A DNA stretch of 64,000 nucleotides from Variovorax paradoxus (GCF_009755665.1 NZ_CP046622.1:4402001-4466000); one strand, 5' to 3'; counted from the stretch's first letter, positions 43,234 to 52,334 are shown. The notes: generated from the letters alone by a model not told the origin. Program-made: numbers and translations.

Positions 43234-46107
43234 TCAATCCACCTTTGCCAGCACGCCTGAACCGGTTCCGTACCCAGCCGCAGCGATCGGCTGGCCGCCG
43301 CGCGCAATGCGCACCGCGCAGTACTTGAACTCCGGAATCTTGCCCATCGGGTCGAGCGCGGCGTTGGTCATCAGGTTGGCCGCCGCCTCATAGTAGGCAA
43401 AGGGCACGAACACCGCGCCGCTCGGCGTGCCGTCGTCGCGCCGCACGTGGATGGCCACGTCGCCGCGCCGCGACTGCACCGTGATCACGTCGCCGGCCTG
43501 GAGCCCCAGCTTCAGCAGGTCGCCCTGGTTCATCGACGCAGTCGCCATGGGCTCCAGTGCGTCGAGCACGGTGGCGCGGCGCGTCATGCTGCCGGTGTGC
43601 CAATGCTCCAGCTGCCGGCCCGTGATGAGCACGAACGGGTATTCGGCATCGGGCCGCTCGTTCGCCGGAATGATGTCGGCCGGCACCAGCTTCACGCGGC
43701 CGTCCGCGGTCGGGAAGTCGTCGATGAACACCGTGGGCTGGCCCGGGTCTTCCTCGCTCAGGCACGGGTAGGTCACGCTCGAATCGCGCTGCAGCCGCTC
43801 CCAGCTGATGCCGCTGATCACCGCATGCATGGCCTGGCGCATTTCCTCGTAGACCGCTGCCACGCCGGACTCTTCGCCCTGGTAGTTCCACTGCAGGCCC
43901 ATGCCCTTGGCAATCTGCTGGATGATCCAGAGATCGGGCCGCGCATCGCCCGGCGGGTTGAGCGCGCGCTTGCCGAGCTGCACCATGCGGTCGGTGTTGC
44001 TTACCGTGCCGGTCTTCTCGGGCCAGGCGCTTGCGGGCAGCACCACGTCGGCGAGCCATGCGGTTTCGGTCATGAAGATGTCCTGCACCACCAGATGCTC
44101 GAGGCTTGCGAGCGCATGGCGTGCATGGTTCAGGTCGGGGTCGCTCATGGCCGGGTTCTCGCCCATGATGTACATGCCGCGCACCTTGTGCGGATCGGTG
44201 TCGGGCGCCAGCGCCTTGTGCATGATCTCGACCACGGTGTAGCCCGGCGTGGCGTCCAGCGGCGTGCCCCAAAAGTTCTCGAACCACGCATGCACCGCCG
44301 GGTTGTCGACGCGTTGGTAGTTGGGGAACATCATCGGGATCAAGCCCGCGTCGCTCGCGCCCTGCACGTTGTTCTGGCCGCGCAGCGGATGCAGGCCCGA
44401 GCCCGGCTTGCCGATCTGCCCGGTGACGGTGGCCAGCGCAATGAGGCAGCGCGCGTTGTCGGTGCCGTGCACGTGCTGGCTCACGCCCATGCCCCAGAGA
44501 ATCATCGAGCCCTTGGCGGTGGCAAAGGCGCGCGCCACTTCGCGCAGGGTTTCGGCCGGCACGCCGCAGATGGGTGCCATTGCCTCGGGGCTGTAGCCCT
44601 TCACGTTCTCGCGCAGTGCCTCGTAGTTGCTGGCCCGCGTGCGCACGAACTCCTGGTCGACCAGGCCTTCGTCGATCACCGCATGGATCAGCGCATTGAG
44701 CATGGCCACGTCGGTGTCGGCCTTGAACTGCAGCGTGCGCCAGGCGTGCCGGCTGATGTCGGTGCGGCGCGGGTCGGCCAGCACGATCTTCGCGCCGCGC
44801 TGCGCCGCGTTCTTCATCCAGGTGGCGGCCACCGGGTGGTTGGCCGTGGGGTTGGAGCCGATGACGAAGATCAGCCCCGCATGCTCCACGTCGTTGACCT
44901 GGTTGCTCACCGCACCCGAGCCCACGCCTTCGAGCAGCGCGGCCACGCTCGATGCGTGGCACAGCCGCGTGCAGTGGTCGATGTTGTTGCTGCCGAAGCC
45001 GGTGCGCACGAGCTTCTGGAACAGGTAGGCCTCTTCGTTGCTGCCCTTGGCCGAGCCAAAGCCCGCGAGCGACTTGGCGCCGTAGGTGTCGCGCAGGCCC
45101 GAGAGCTTGCCGGTGGTGAGCGCGAGCGCTTCTTCCCAGGTGGCCTCGCGGAAATACTCGCTCCAGTCGTCCGGACGCGGCGTATCGCCGAAGTCCTTCG
45201 GCGCGCCGGCCTTACGGATCAGCGGCTTGGTCAGGCGCTGCGGGTGGTGCGCGTAGTCGAAGCCGAAGCGGCCCTTCACGCACAGGCGGTTGTGGTTGGC
45301 CGGGCCGTCGCGGCCATCGACGCTGACGATCTTCTCGTCCTTCACGTTGTAGGTCACCAGGCAGCCCACGCCGCAGAACGGGCACACCGAATCGACCTTG
45401 CGATCGACCTCCTGCGAGCCGATGTGGCTCTTGGGCATGAGCGCGCCCGTGGGGCAGGCCTGCACGCATTCGCCGCAGGCCACACAGGTGCTGTCGCCCA
45501 TCGGGTCGTCCAGGTCGAACACGATCTTGCTGTCCGCGCCGCGCATGGCATAGCCGATGACGTCGTTGACCTGCTCTTCGCGGCAGGCCCGCACGCAGCG
45601 GTTGCACTGGATGCAGGCGTCCAGGTTGACGGCCATGGCCGGGTGCGAGATGTCGGTCTTGGGCTGCTCGCGGCGCAGGGCCTTGAGCTCGGGCCGCACC
45701 GCGATGTCGAGCTTCTTGGCCCAGGCGCTGAGCTCGCCATGCTGCTGGGTGGCGTCGTCGCCGATCCACTTGTAGCCCTGGTCGGGCATGTCGGACAGCA
45801 GCATCTCGACGACCATCTTCTGGCTCTTGAGGGCGCGCTCGCTGGTGGCCTTTACCTCCATGCCGGCCGTCACGTTGCGGCAGCAGCTGGGCGCCAGCGT
45901 GCGCTCGCCCTTCACCTCGACCACGCAGGCGCGGCAGTTGCCGTCGGCGCGGTAGCCATCCTTGAAGCACAGGTGGGGAATCTCCACGCCGTGGCGCTCG
46001 GCCGCCTTGTAGATGGTCTCGCCGTCGAAGGCCTGGATGGGCTGGCCGTCGAGCGTGAATTCGATGGTTTGCGGCATGAGCTCCGCGAGCTTGGAGGGGG
46101 CGTTCAT
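43234..46107 (-). CDS. fdsA: NAD-linked formate dehydrogenase, catalytic subunit
   Basis: The 957-residue cytoplasmic subunit oxidises formate at a bis-MGD molybdenum. It has an N-terminal [2Fe-2S] domain (Cys47, Cys58, Cys61, Cys75), two [4Fe-4S] groups (CIQCNRCVRAC and CVACGECVQACPTGA), the MGD-proximal cluster CPFCGVGC with Cys276, and the active-site Cys383-His384 in CTRLCHASS. Length matches Cupriavidus FdsA (about 959). No Tat signal is present. It lies downstream of the fused diaphorase gene, with an inserted GC-rich repeat between them. Confidence 0.97.
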   Translation of the reverse strand: MNAPSKLAELMPQTIEFTLDGQPIQAFDGETIYKAAERHGVEIPHLCFKDGYRADGNCRACVVEVKGERTLAPSCCRNVTAGMEVKATSERALKSQKMVVEMLLSDMPDQGYKWIGDDATQQHGELSAWAKKLDIAVRPELKALRREQPKTDISHPAMAVNLDACIQCNRCVRACREEQVNDVIGYAMRGADSKIVFDLDDPMGDSTCVACGECVQACPTGALMPKSHIGSQEVDRKVDSVCPFCGVGCLVTYNVKDEKIVSVDGRDGPANHNRLCVKGRFGFDYAHHPQRLTKPLIRKAGAPKDFGDTPRPDDWSEYFREATWEEALALTTGKLSGLRDTYGAKSLAGFGSAKGSNEEAYLFQKLVRTGFGSNNIDHCTRLCHASSVAALLEGVGSGAVSNQVNDVEHAGLIFVIGSNPTANHPVAATWMKNAAQRGAKIVLADPRRTDISRHAWRTLQFKADTDVAMLNALIHAVIDEGLVDQEFVRTRASNYEALRENVKGYSPEAMAPICGVPAETLREVARAFATAKGSMILWGMGVSQHVHGTDNARCLIALATVTGQIGKPGSGLHPLRGQNNVQGASDAGLIPMMFPNYQRVDNPAVHAWFENFWGTPLDATPGYTVVEIMHKALAPDTDPHKVRGMYIMGENPAMSDPDLNHARHALASLEHLVVQDIFMTETAWLADVVLPASAWPEKTGTVSNTDRMVQLGKRALNPPGDARPDLWIIQQIAKGMGLQWNYQGEESGVAAVYEEMRQAMHAVISGISWERLQRDSSVTYPCLSEEDPGQPTVFIDDFPTADGRVKLVPADIIPANERPDAEYPFVLITGRQLEHWHTGSMTRRATVLDALEPMATASMNQGDLLKLGLQAGDVITVQSRRGDVAIHVRRDDGTPSGAVFVPFAYYEAAANLMTNAALDPMGKIPEFKYCAVRIARGGQPIAAAGYGTGSGVLAKVD

Positions 46108-46109
46108 GT

Positions 46110-46191
46110 CAGACCGCCCGCCGGGCCGCCCCAAGGGCGGTCTGCGCCCCCACGGGGGGCAGTGAATACACGCAGTGATGAACGTGGGGGC
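46110..46191. repeat. GC-rich inverted repeat between fds genes
   Basis: A perfect 10-bp inverted repeat (CAGACCGCCC at 46110-46119, GGGCGGTCTG at 46135-46144) is followed by a GCCCCC/GGGGGC hairpin, and GCCCCCACG is mirrored by CGTGGGGGC at 46183-46191. The block fills the whole gap between the stop of the fused fdsGB gene and the fdsA start. It resembles GC-rich extragenic repeats common in Comamonadaceae. Confidence 0.75.
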
Positions 46192-48021
46192 TCATGCGAT
46201 TTCCTCCGGAAAATATTGCTGGATGCAGCGAATCGGGTTGGGGGCCGCCTGTCCGAGTCCGCAGATGGAAGCATCGCCCATTACCTGCGCCAGGTCTTCT
46301 AGCGTGGTGTTGTCCCACGTGGGGGCCTGCATCAGCGCCGCGGCCTTGGCGGTGCCCACGCGGCATGGCGTGCATTGGCCGCAGCTTTCGTGCTCGAAGA
46401 AGCGCATCACATTGAGAGCGGCATCGCGTGCGCGGTCGTGCTGGCTCAGCACCATCACGGCGGCCGATCCGATGAAGCAGCCGTAGGGCTGCAGAGTATC
46501 GAAGTCGAGCGGAATGTCGTTCATTCGCGCCGGCAGAATGCCGCCCGACGCGCCGCCGGGCAGGTAAGCGTACAGCGAGTGGCCGTCGAGCATGCCGCCG
46601 CAGTATTCGTCGACGAGCTCCTGCACGGTGATGCCGGCCGGCGCGAGCTTGACGCCCGGGTGCTTCACCCGGCCGCTCACGCTGAAGCTGCGCAGCCCCT
46701 TGCGGCCGTTTCGCCCGAAACCGCTGAACCAGGCCGCGCCTTTTTCGACGATGTCGCGCACCCAGTAGAGGGTTTCGAAGTTGTGCTCCAGCGTCGGGCG
46801 GCCGAAAAGGCCCACCTGCGCGATGTACGGCGGGCGCATGCGCGGTTCGCCGCGCTTGCCTTCGATGCTTTCGATCATGGCCGACTCTTCGCCGCAGATA
46901 TAGGCACCTGCGCCGCGCCGCAGCTCGATGCGCGGCAGCGCGCACGGCGGATCGGCCTGCAGCCGGGCCAGCTCCCGTTCCAGCAATGCGCGGCAGTCGT
47001 GGTATTCGTCGCGCAGGTAGATGTAGCACTGCTCGATGCCGACGATCTGCGCCGCCACCACCAGGCCTTCGAGAAAGCGGTGCGGATCGCGCTCGAGATA
47101 CGTGCGGTCCTTGAAGGTGCCGGGCTCGCCTTCGTCGATGTTCACGGCCATGAGCCGGGGCGCGGGCTGGTCGCGCACGATGCGCCACTTGCGCCCGGCC
47201 GGAAAGCCCGCGCCGCCCAGGCCGCGCAGGCCCGAGTCTTCCATCGTCTTGATGATGGTCTCGGCGTCTTTCTTGCCGTTGACCAGCGCCGAAGCGAGGG
47301 TGTAGCCGCCGTTTGCGCGGTAGGTGGCGTAGTCGGTAAACGCCGGCATGCGCTCGATGGCGCCGGGCGCCGGGGATACGCTTTTCAGGGCGAACTCAGC
47401 CGCGTCGAAATACGCGACCGTGGCTTCATCGGGGTCGGACTTCAGGGCCTGCAGCACCTTGGCCGTGGTCGCGAGCGGCACGGCCTGTCGGTCGACGACC
47501 ACCGCTGGCGCCTGCTCGCAACGGCCGACGCAGGGTGCCGCAATCACGCGCACGTCATCGCCGTCCACGCCAAGCAGTTCGGGCAGGCGCGCCAGCAGAT
47601 CCTTGGCGCCGGCCAGTTCGCAGGCCAGGCCGTCGCATACGCGCACCGTGAGGCCCGGCGCTTCGTCGCCGCCGCGCACCACTTCGAAGTGGTGATAGAA
47701 CGTTGCGACCTCGTACACCTCGGCCATGGGAATGTTCATTTCCCGCGCCAGCGCCACCAGGTGGCGGTCGTGCAGGCAGCGGAAAGCGTCGTTCAGCTTG
47801 TGGAGGTGCTCGATGAGCAGGTCGCGCCGGTGGCCCTCGGCGGGTCGCGCGCCGATGAGGGTGCGCACTTCGAGCAGCGCCGCCTCCACGGGCTGCCGGC
47901 CCTTGAGCTTGCTCTTGCGGCGGATGCGCTCGCGCATCTCGTCGGCTGTGGCGAGCGGCACGATGGTGTGCGTCGGGGCCGCCTTGGTCGTCTCGCGGGT
48001 CGTGGCTGGGTGGTTGTTCAC
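46192..48021 (-). CDS. Fused FdsG-FdsB diaphorase subunit of NAD formate dehydrogenase
   Basis: The 609-residue protein joins two subunits. Residues about 25-195 are a NuoE/FdsG thioredoxin-like domain with all four [2Fe-2S] cysteines (Cys129, Cys134, Cys164, Cys168). Residues about 225-609 are NuoF/FdsB, with the FMN/NAD loop GLRGLGGAGFPAGRKW, NIDEGEPGTFKDR, GAYICGEESAM and the [4Fe-4S] cysteines near 547-553 and 587. It passes electrons from FdsA to NAD. The GTG at 48021 is used; an upstream TTG at 48060 would add 13 residues. It follows the LysR gene on the same strand. Confidence 0.92.
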   Translation of the reverse strand: MNNHPATTRETTKAAPTHTIVPLATADEMRERIRRKSKLKGRQPVEAALLEVRTLIGARPAEGHRRDLLIEHLHKLNDAFRCLHDRHLVALAREMNIPMAEVYEVATFYHHFEVVRGGDEAPGLTVRVCDGLACELAGAKDLLARLPELLGVDGDDVRVIAAPCVGRCEQAPAVVVDRQAVPLATTAKVLQALKSDPDEATVAYFDAAEFALKSVSPAPGAIERMPAFTDYATYRANGGYTLASALVNGKKDAETIIKTMEDSGLRGLGGAGFPAGRKWRIVRDQPAPRLMAVNIDEGEPGTFKDRTYLERDPHRFLEGLVVAAQIVGIEQCYIYLRDEYHDCRALLERELARLQADPPCALPRIELRRGAGAYICGEESAMIESIEGKRGEPRMRPPYIAQVGLFGRPTLEHNFETLYWVRDIVEKGAAWFSGFGRNGRKGLRSFSVSGRVKHPGVKLAPAGITVQELVDEYCGGMLDGHSLYAYLPGGASGGILPARMNDIPLDFDTLQPYGCFIGSAAVMVLSQHDRARDAALNVMRFFEHESCGQCTPCRVGTAKAAALMQAPTWDNTTLEDLAQVMGDASICGLGQAAPNPIRCIQQYFPEEIA

Positions 48022-48108
48022 TGCCTGGGCCTTTTCTCGATGTCTCGGAACTGCCCCCAATGCTTGAGGGCTGACCGAGTGTGTGGGGCGGCCCTGGGCC
48101 CGTCAAAT

Positions 48109-48128
48109 TCGATCGGAGCATCGATCGA
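48109..48128. promoter_or_regulatory. Candidate LysR-type operator of the fds operon
   Basis: TCGATCG and CGATCGA form a perfect inverted repeat with a six-base spacer, about 90 bases upstream of the fused fdsGB start and just after the LysR-type gene. The dyad and its position suit a LysR-family recognition site; binding is inferred. Confidence 0.5.
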
Positions 48129-48179
48129 TTCAATAACTAAATGGTGCGCCGGCCCGAGCCGGCCGCGCCAGCCGGCCGG

Positions 48180-49124
48180 TTATTCGCCGAGTGCGCCGCT
48201 GTGCAGCCGCACCTGCTCCCGCCAGGCCGGCGTCTGCAGGAATACCAGGGCGGCATCGAGCGCCCGCGAGGGGCGCACGCCGGTCTGGGTCATGAAGCCG
48301 AGCGGCGTCTTGACCTCCGGACCCACGAGCGGCAGCGCCTCCAGCTCGCGATAGCTGCGCACGGCCGCGACCATGGCGCCGGGCAGCACACTGCTCACGG
48401 TGCCCGCGAGCACGGCCAAGGCAAGGGTAAGTACCGAGTTGGTCTCGATGGCCGGCGCCACGGCGGTGTCGGCTTCGCGCAACGCCTGGTCGATGATGGA
48501 GCGGTTGTGCATGTCGGGCGTCAGCAGGCACAGCGGCAGCTTGCCGGCATCGGCCCATGACATCGGCTGGCCGATGCGCAACCGGTCGGCCGAGGGCCGC
48601 TCGGCGCGCCGCAACAGGTAGTAGTGCTCCACACTTTGCGGCCAGGCCGTGAGCTTGATGCCCGGCAAGTGCATGCGTTCGGTGTAGCCGAGCGCCAGAT
48701 CCACCGAAAGGCTTTCGAGCCCCGTTTCCAGCTCTTGCGAGCTCATCGACAGCACCGCCGGCACGATGCCGGGGTGCAACTCGTGCAGCATTGCGGCAAA
48801 GCGCGACAGCATGGGAATGGCGGTGGGCACGGCCGCCATGCGCAAGCGTCCGCGCGGCTGGCCCTCTTCACTTCGCAGTTCCTGCAGCAGCACCTCGTTG
48901 TCGCGCAGCATGCGCTGCGCCGTGGCGAGCACCCGCTCGCCCTCGTGCGTGAGGCCCACGTACACGCGCCCCCGCTTCACGATGACCACGCCGAACTCGC
49001 TTTCGAGCGAGCGCAGCGCGTTCGACAACGCCGGCTGCGTGATGTGGCAGGCCTGCGCCGCGCGCCCGAAATGCTTGTGCTCGCTCAGCGCGACCAGGTA
49101 GCGCATCGACGCCAGCAGATTCAC
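48180..49124 (-). CDS. LysR-family regulator of the fds operon
   Basis: The 314-residue protein has an N-terminal winged helix (HFGRAAQACHITQPALSNALRSLESEFG, residues 18-45) and a C-terminal effector domain, close in style to OxyR-like LysR proteins. The GTG start is supported by GGAGCAGG upstream. It precedes the fused fdsGB gene on the same strand, an arrangement that fits an FdsR-type regulator of soluble formate dehydrogenase. The effector, perhaps formate, is not shown by the sequence. Confidence 0.88.
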   Translation of the reverse strand: MNLLASMRYLVALSEHKHFGRAAQACHITQPALSNALRSLESEFGVVIVKRGRVYVGLTHEGERVLATAQRMLRDNEVLLQELRSEEGQPRGRLRMAAVPTAIPMLSRFAAMLHELHPGIVPAVLSMSSQELETGLESLSVDLALGYTERMHLPGIKLTAWPQSVEHYYLLRRAERPSADRLRIGQPMSWADAGKLPLCLLTPDMHNRSIIDQALREADTAVAPAIETNSVLTLALAVLAGTVSSVLPGAMVAAVRSYRELEALPLVGPEVKTPLGFMTQTGVRPSRALDAALVFLQTPAWREQVRLHSGALGE

Positions 49125-49174
49125 TTCGCCTGCTCCGGCACGTGCTCGCTAAACCTGGGCGGGCGCAGCATTCT

Positions 49175-50266
49175 TCAGGTGTTCTTGCTGATCGAGATGG
49201 TCGGGAACTTCGACGAGAAGTCCTTGGCCTTTTCGGCAATGCCCACGGCCACTTGCCGCGCAACGGCCTTGTAGATGCCTGCCACTTCGCCGTCAGGGTC
49301 GGCTACCACGGTGGGCTTGCCGCTGTCGGCCTGCAGGCGGATGTTGATGTCCAGCGGCAGCGCGCCGAGGTATTCCATCTCGTACTGCGCGGCCATCTTC
49401 TTGCCGCCTTCGGAGCCGAAGATGTGCTCGACATGGCCGCAGTTCGAGCAGATGTGCACCGCCATGTTTTCGACGATGCCCAGGATCGGCACGCCGACCT
49501 TCTCGAACATCTTGATGCCCTTCTTGGCGTCGAGCAGCGCGATGTCCTGCGGCGTGGTGACGATCACGGCGCCGGTCATGGGCACGCGCTGGCTCAGCGT
49601 GAGCTGGATGTCGCCGGTGCCGGGCGGCATGTCGACGATCAGGTAGTCCAGGTCTTTCCAGTTGGTCTGGCGCAGCAGCTGCTCCAGCGCTTGCGTGGCC
49701 ATGGGGCCGCGCCAGATCATCGCTTCGTCCTGGTCGACCAGGAAACCGATCGACATGACCTGCACGCCGTGGTTCTCCAGCGGCTCCATGGTCTTGCCGT
49801 CTTCGCTCTCGGGCCGGCCTTCGATGCCCAGCATCATCGGCTGGCTCGGGCCGTAGATGTCGGCGTCGAGCAGGCCGACGGCGGCGCCTTCGGCCGCGAG
49901 GGCCAGCGCCAGGTTGGCCGCCGTGGTGCTCTTGCCCACGCCGCCCTTGCCGGATGCCACCGCAATGATGTTCTTCACGTTGGGCATCAGTTGCACGCCG
50001 CGCTGCACGGCATGGCTGATGACCTTGGTGACGATGTTGACGGAGACGTTGCTCACGCCCGGCACCGTCTTGGCGGCCGCCACCAGCGCTTTGCGCAGGG
50101 CCGCATGCTGGCTCTTGGCCGGGTAGCCGAGCTCGAGGTCGAACGACACGTCGCCGTCCGATATCTGCAGGTTCTTGAGCGACCGCGTCGCCACGAAATC
50201 CTTGCCGGTGTTCGGGTCCTGGACGGCCTTGAGCGCGTCCATGAGCCCTTCTGGGGTGAGTGCCAT
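49175..50266 (-). CDS. apbC: Iron-sulfur cluster carrier protein Mrp/ApbC
   Basis: The 363-residue P-loop ATPase has an N-terminal DUF59/MIP18-like domain (residues 1-85) and a Mrp core with the deviant Walker A ASGKGGVGKSTTAANLALAL, switch motifs DADIYGPSQP and DMPPGTGD, and the cluster-binding CxxC in HICSNCGH. It loads [4Fe-4S] clusters onto target enzymes, of which the neighbouring dehydrogenases have many. It does not overlap its neighbours, so it is probably a separate transcript. Confidence 0.96.
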   Translation of the reverse strand: MALTPEGLMDALKAVQDPNTGKDFVATRSLKNLQISDGDVSFDLELGYPAKSQHAALRKALVAAAKTVPGVSNVSVNIVTKVISHAVQRGVQLMPNVKNIIAVASGKGGVGKSTTAANLALALAAEGAAVGLLDADIYGPSQPMMLGIEGRPESEDGKTMEPLENHGVQVMSIGFLVDQDEAMIWRGPMATQALEQLLRQTNWKDLDYLIVDMPPGTGDIQLTLSQRVPMTGAVIVTTPQDIALLDAKKGIKMFEKVGVPILGIVENMAVHICSNCGHVEHIFGSEGGKKMAAQYEMEYLGALPLDINIRLQADSGKPTVVADPDGEVAGIYKAVARQVAVGIAEKAKDFSSKFPTISISKNT

Positions 50267-50298
50267 TGATCTAACTCCTGAATGGCGGGTAGTCTAGT

Positions 50299-50385
50299 GG
50301 CTCGCCCGGTGCCTCCGCGCACTTCGTGCGGCTTCGCCTTCCTGCACCTGGGGGCAACGCCGGCGGCCCGGCAAGGCCGAATTCC
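50299..50385. repeat. GC-rich dispersed repeat, copy 2
   Basis: This block parallels the one at 188-274: CTCCGCGCACTTCGTGCG, a CCTGGGGGCAAC core and a GGCCCGGCAAGGCCG tail. It sits between the divergent mrp and patatin genes. The hairpin CGCAC-TTC-GTGCG is shared by both copies. Confidence 0.6.
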
Positions 50386-50437
50386 TGAGAACCCGGGAGC
50401 GCAAGCCCCTTTTTCAACAGACAACAGCAACAAGAAG

Positions 50438-51631
50438 ATGCCCGAGACACCCCCCGCCACCGGTCTCCTGCTCACCGGCGGCGGCGCCCGGGCTGCCTAC
50501 CAGGTCGGCGTGCTCGAAGCCATCTCCGAGATGCGGCGAACCGCCGGTTTCGCGGACCAGCCCAATCCCTTTCCCGTGATCACCGGCACTTCGGCCGGGG
50601 CCATCAACGCCGCCGCGCTGGCTTGTGGCGCCGACGATTTCGAAGGAGTGGTCGCGCACATTGCCCAGGTCTGGCGCGACTTCCGCGCCGGGCAGGTCTA
50701 CCGTGCCGATTCGCTCTCCGTGCTCGGCAGTGGCACGCGCTGGCGCATGCTGCTCGGGCTGGGGCGCTTTGCGGCCAACTGGATGCGCATCAAGCCCCGC
50801 TCCCTGCTCGACAACGCGCCGCTGGCCGACCTGCTGGCCCGCATGGTGCCGCTCGACCGCCTGCCGCAGCTCATGCAGCAAGGCCACTTGCGCGCGCTGG
50901 CAGTCACCGCGTCAAGCTACAGCTCGGGCGAGCACGTCACCTTCTTCGAAGCCGCCACACCCATGGAGCCGTGGGTGCGCTCGCAGCGGCTTTCCGTGCG
51001 CGACCGCATCAGCCACGCGCACCTGCTGGCATCGTCGGCCATTCCCTTCGTTTTTCCGGCCACGGCGCTGCCGATGCAGGGGCACACCGAATACTTTGGC
51101 GACGGCTCGATGCGGCAATCCGCACCCATTGCCGCGGCAATCCACCTGGGCGCCGAGCGCATCCTGGTGATTGGCGCGGGCCGCATGCACGAGCCGCGCG
51201 ACACCGACGCGCCCAACACCTACAGCGGCTATCCCACCATGGCGCAGATCGCGGGCCATGCGCTATCGAGCATCTTTCTGGACGCGCTGGCGGTGGACAT
51301 CGAACGCCTGCGGCGCATCAACCACACGCTCGGCCTCATTCCCGAAGAAGCCCGCAAGTCGAGCTCGCTACGGCCTTTGGACCTGCTGGTGATTTCTCCG
51401 TCGGAGCGGCTAGACGTCATTGCGGCGCGCCATGTCGATGCGCTGCCCGGCGCGGTGCGGCATCTGCTCGGTGGCTCCAAGGTTGCGGCCGACGTGAAGG
51501 GCGGCGCGCTTGCGAGCTACTTGCTGTTCGAATCGGGTTACACGCGCGAGCTGATGGCGCTCGGGCGGGCCGACGCGATGCGGCAGAAGGACGAAGTGCT
51601 GCGCTTCTTCGGGTGGGACGCCGCCGCCTGA
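50438..51631 (+). CDS. Patatin-like phospholipase
   Basis: The 397-residue protein shows the patatin oxyanion loop GGGARAAYQVGVLE, the nucleophile elbow GTSAG (Ser about residue 50) and the catalytic aspartate in FGDGSMRQSAP (about 225). Enzymes of this family are serine acyl hydrolases acting on lipids. No signal peptide is visible, so it is probably cytoplasmic or membrane-bound. The ATG at 50438 is chosen because AAGAAG precedes it and the family motif follows directly. Confidence 0.92.
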   Translation: MPETPPATGLLLTGGGARAAYQVGVLEAISEMRRTAGFADQPNPFPVITGTSAGAINAAALACGADDFEGVVAHIAQVWRDFRAGQVYRADSLSVLGSGTRWRMLLGLGRFAANWMRIKPRSLLDNAPLADLLARMVPLDRLPQLMQQGHLRALAVTASSYSSGEHVTFFEAATPMEPWVRSQRLSVRDRISHAHLLASSAIPFVFPATALPMQGHTEYFGDGSMRQSAPIAAAIHLGAERILVIGAGRMHEPRDTDAPNTYSGYPTMAQIAGHALSSIFLDALAVDIERLRRINHTLGLIPEEARKSSSLRPLDLLVISPSERLDVIAARHVDALPGAVRHLLGGSKVAADVKGGALASYLLFESGYTRELMALGRADAMRQKDEVLRFFGWDAAA

Positions 51632-51637
51632 GGCAGG

Positions 51638-52288
51638 TCAGCGCCGGCCGCTGCCGTTCGCGGACAGGCCCGTCAAAAGCAGATCCAGGCTCGCGTGAAA
51701 TTCGCCGTCGGCCGTGCTGCCTGCGGCCGCATTCGCAACGTCGATCAGGTGTGCGAAGCGGTCCTTTGGCAAGGCCCTGAAACGCGCGATGGTGAGCTCC
51801 GCCGACTCCGTGGCCTGCAGCGCCAGCGGGCCGGCCAGCTCGGCTTGCGCAAGCCCCGTGATCAGCGCCGACACCGCGCGGAACGCGACGAGCAGCCCCT
51901 CCCCCGAGCGCCCGCTGCGAGCCAGCGCGCGCAGCATCGCCTCGGTCACCTCGAACACCGCCGGCGACCGGCTTCGGCGCGTAAGGATCAGCGGAATGGC
52001 ATGCGGATGCGCCCGCACCGCCTGCCACAAGGCGGTAGCGATCGCACGGACTTCGTCCTGCCACTGCGGGTAGGCGTCGGGCGCCCAGCGAGCCTCGCCG
52101 ATCACCGCCTCCACCACCAGCAGATCGATGTCCTCGCGCTGCTTCACGTAGTTGTAGAGCGTCATGGCGCCTGTGCCGAGTTCGGCGGCAAGCGCGCGCA
52201 TGGAAAGCCCCGCAAGGCCTTCCCTGTCGACAAGGGCCAGTGCGGCGGCCTGGAGCTGCGAATGCGTGAATTTGGCGGGTCGTCCCAT
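51638..52288 (-). CDS. TetR/AcrR-family repressor
   Basis: The 216-residue regulator has the N-terminal helix-turn-helix (LAGLSMRALAAELGTGAMTLYNYVKQRED, residues 25-53) and a TetR_C-like ligand-binding domain. It starts 76 bases from, and divergent to, a redoxin gene, with a perfect palindrome between them, so it probably represses both. The inducer is unknown. An upstream in-frame start would run through the palindrome and is less likely. Confidence 0.9.
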   Translation of the reverse strand: MGRPAKFTHSQLQAAALALVDREGLAGLSMRALAAELGTGAMTLYNYVKQREDIDLLVVEAVIGEARWAPDAYPQWQDEVRAIATALWQAVRAHPHAIPLILTRRSRSPAVFEVTEAMLRALARSGRSGEGLLVAFRAVSALITGLAQAELAGPLALQATESAELTIARFRALPKDRFAHLIDVANAAAGSTADGEFHASLDLLLTGLSANGSGRR

Positions 52289-52334
52289 GGAAGCGAATGT
52301 TGACGCAGTTTGAAAGAGGCGAGCATATTTGAAT

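Noticed and set aside
43447..46302. A 951-codon open frame opposite fdsA
   Set aside because: Antisense shadow of fdsA with biased composition and no recognisable motif.
48151..48180. GCCGGC-rich inverted repeats after the LysR gene as a terminator
   Set aside because: GC-rich dyads are present but there is no T-run, and the stretch may simply be another extragenic repeat.
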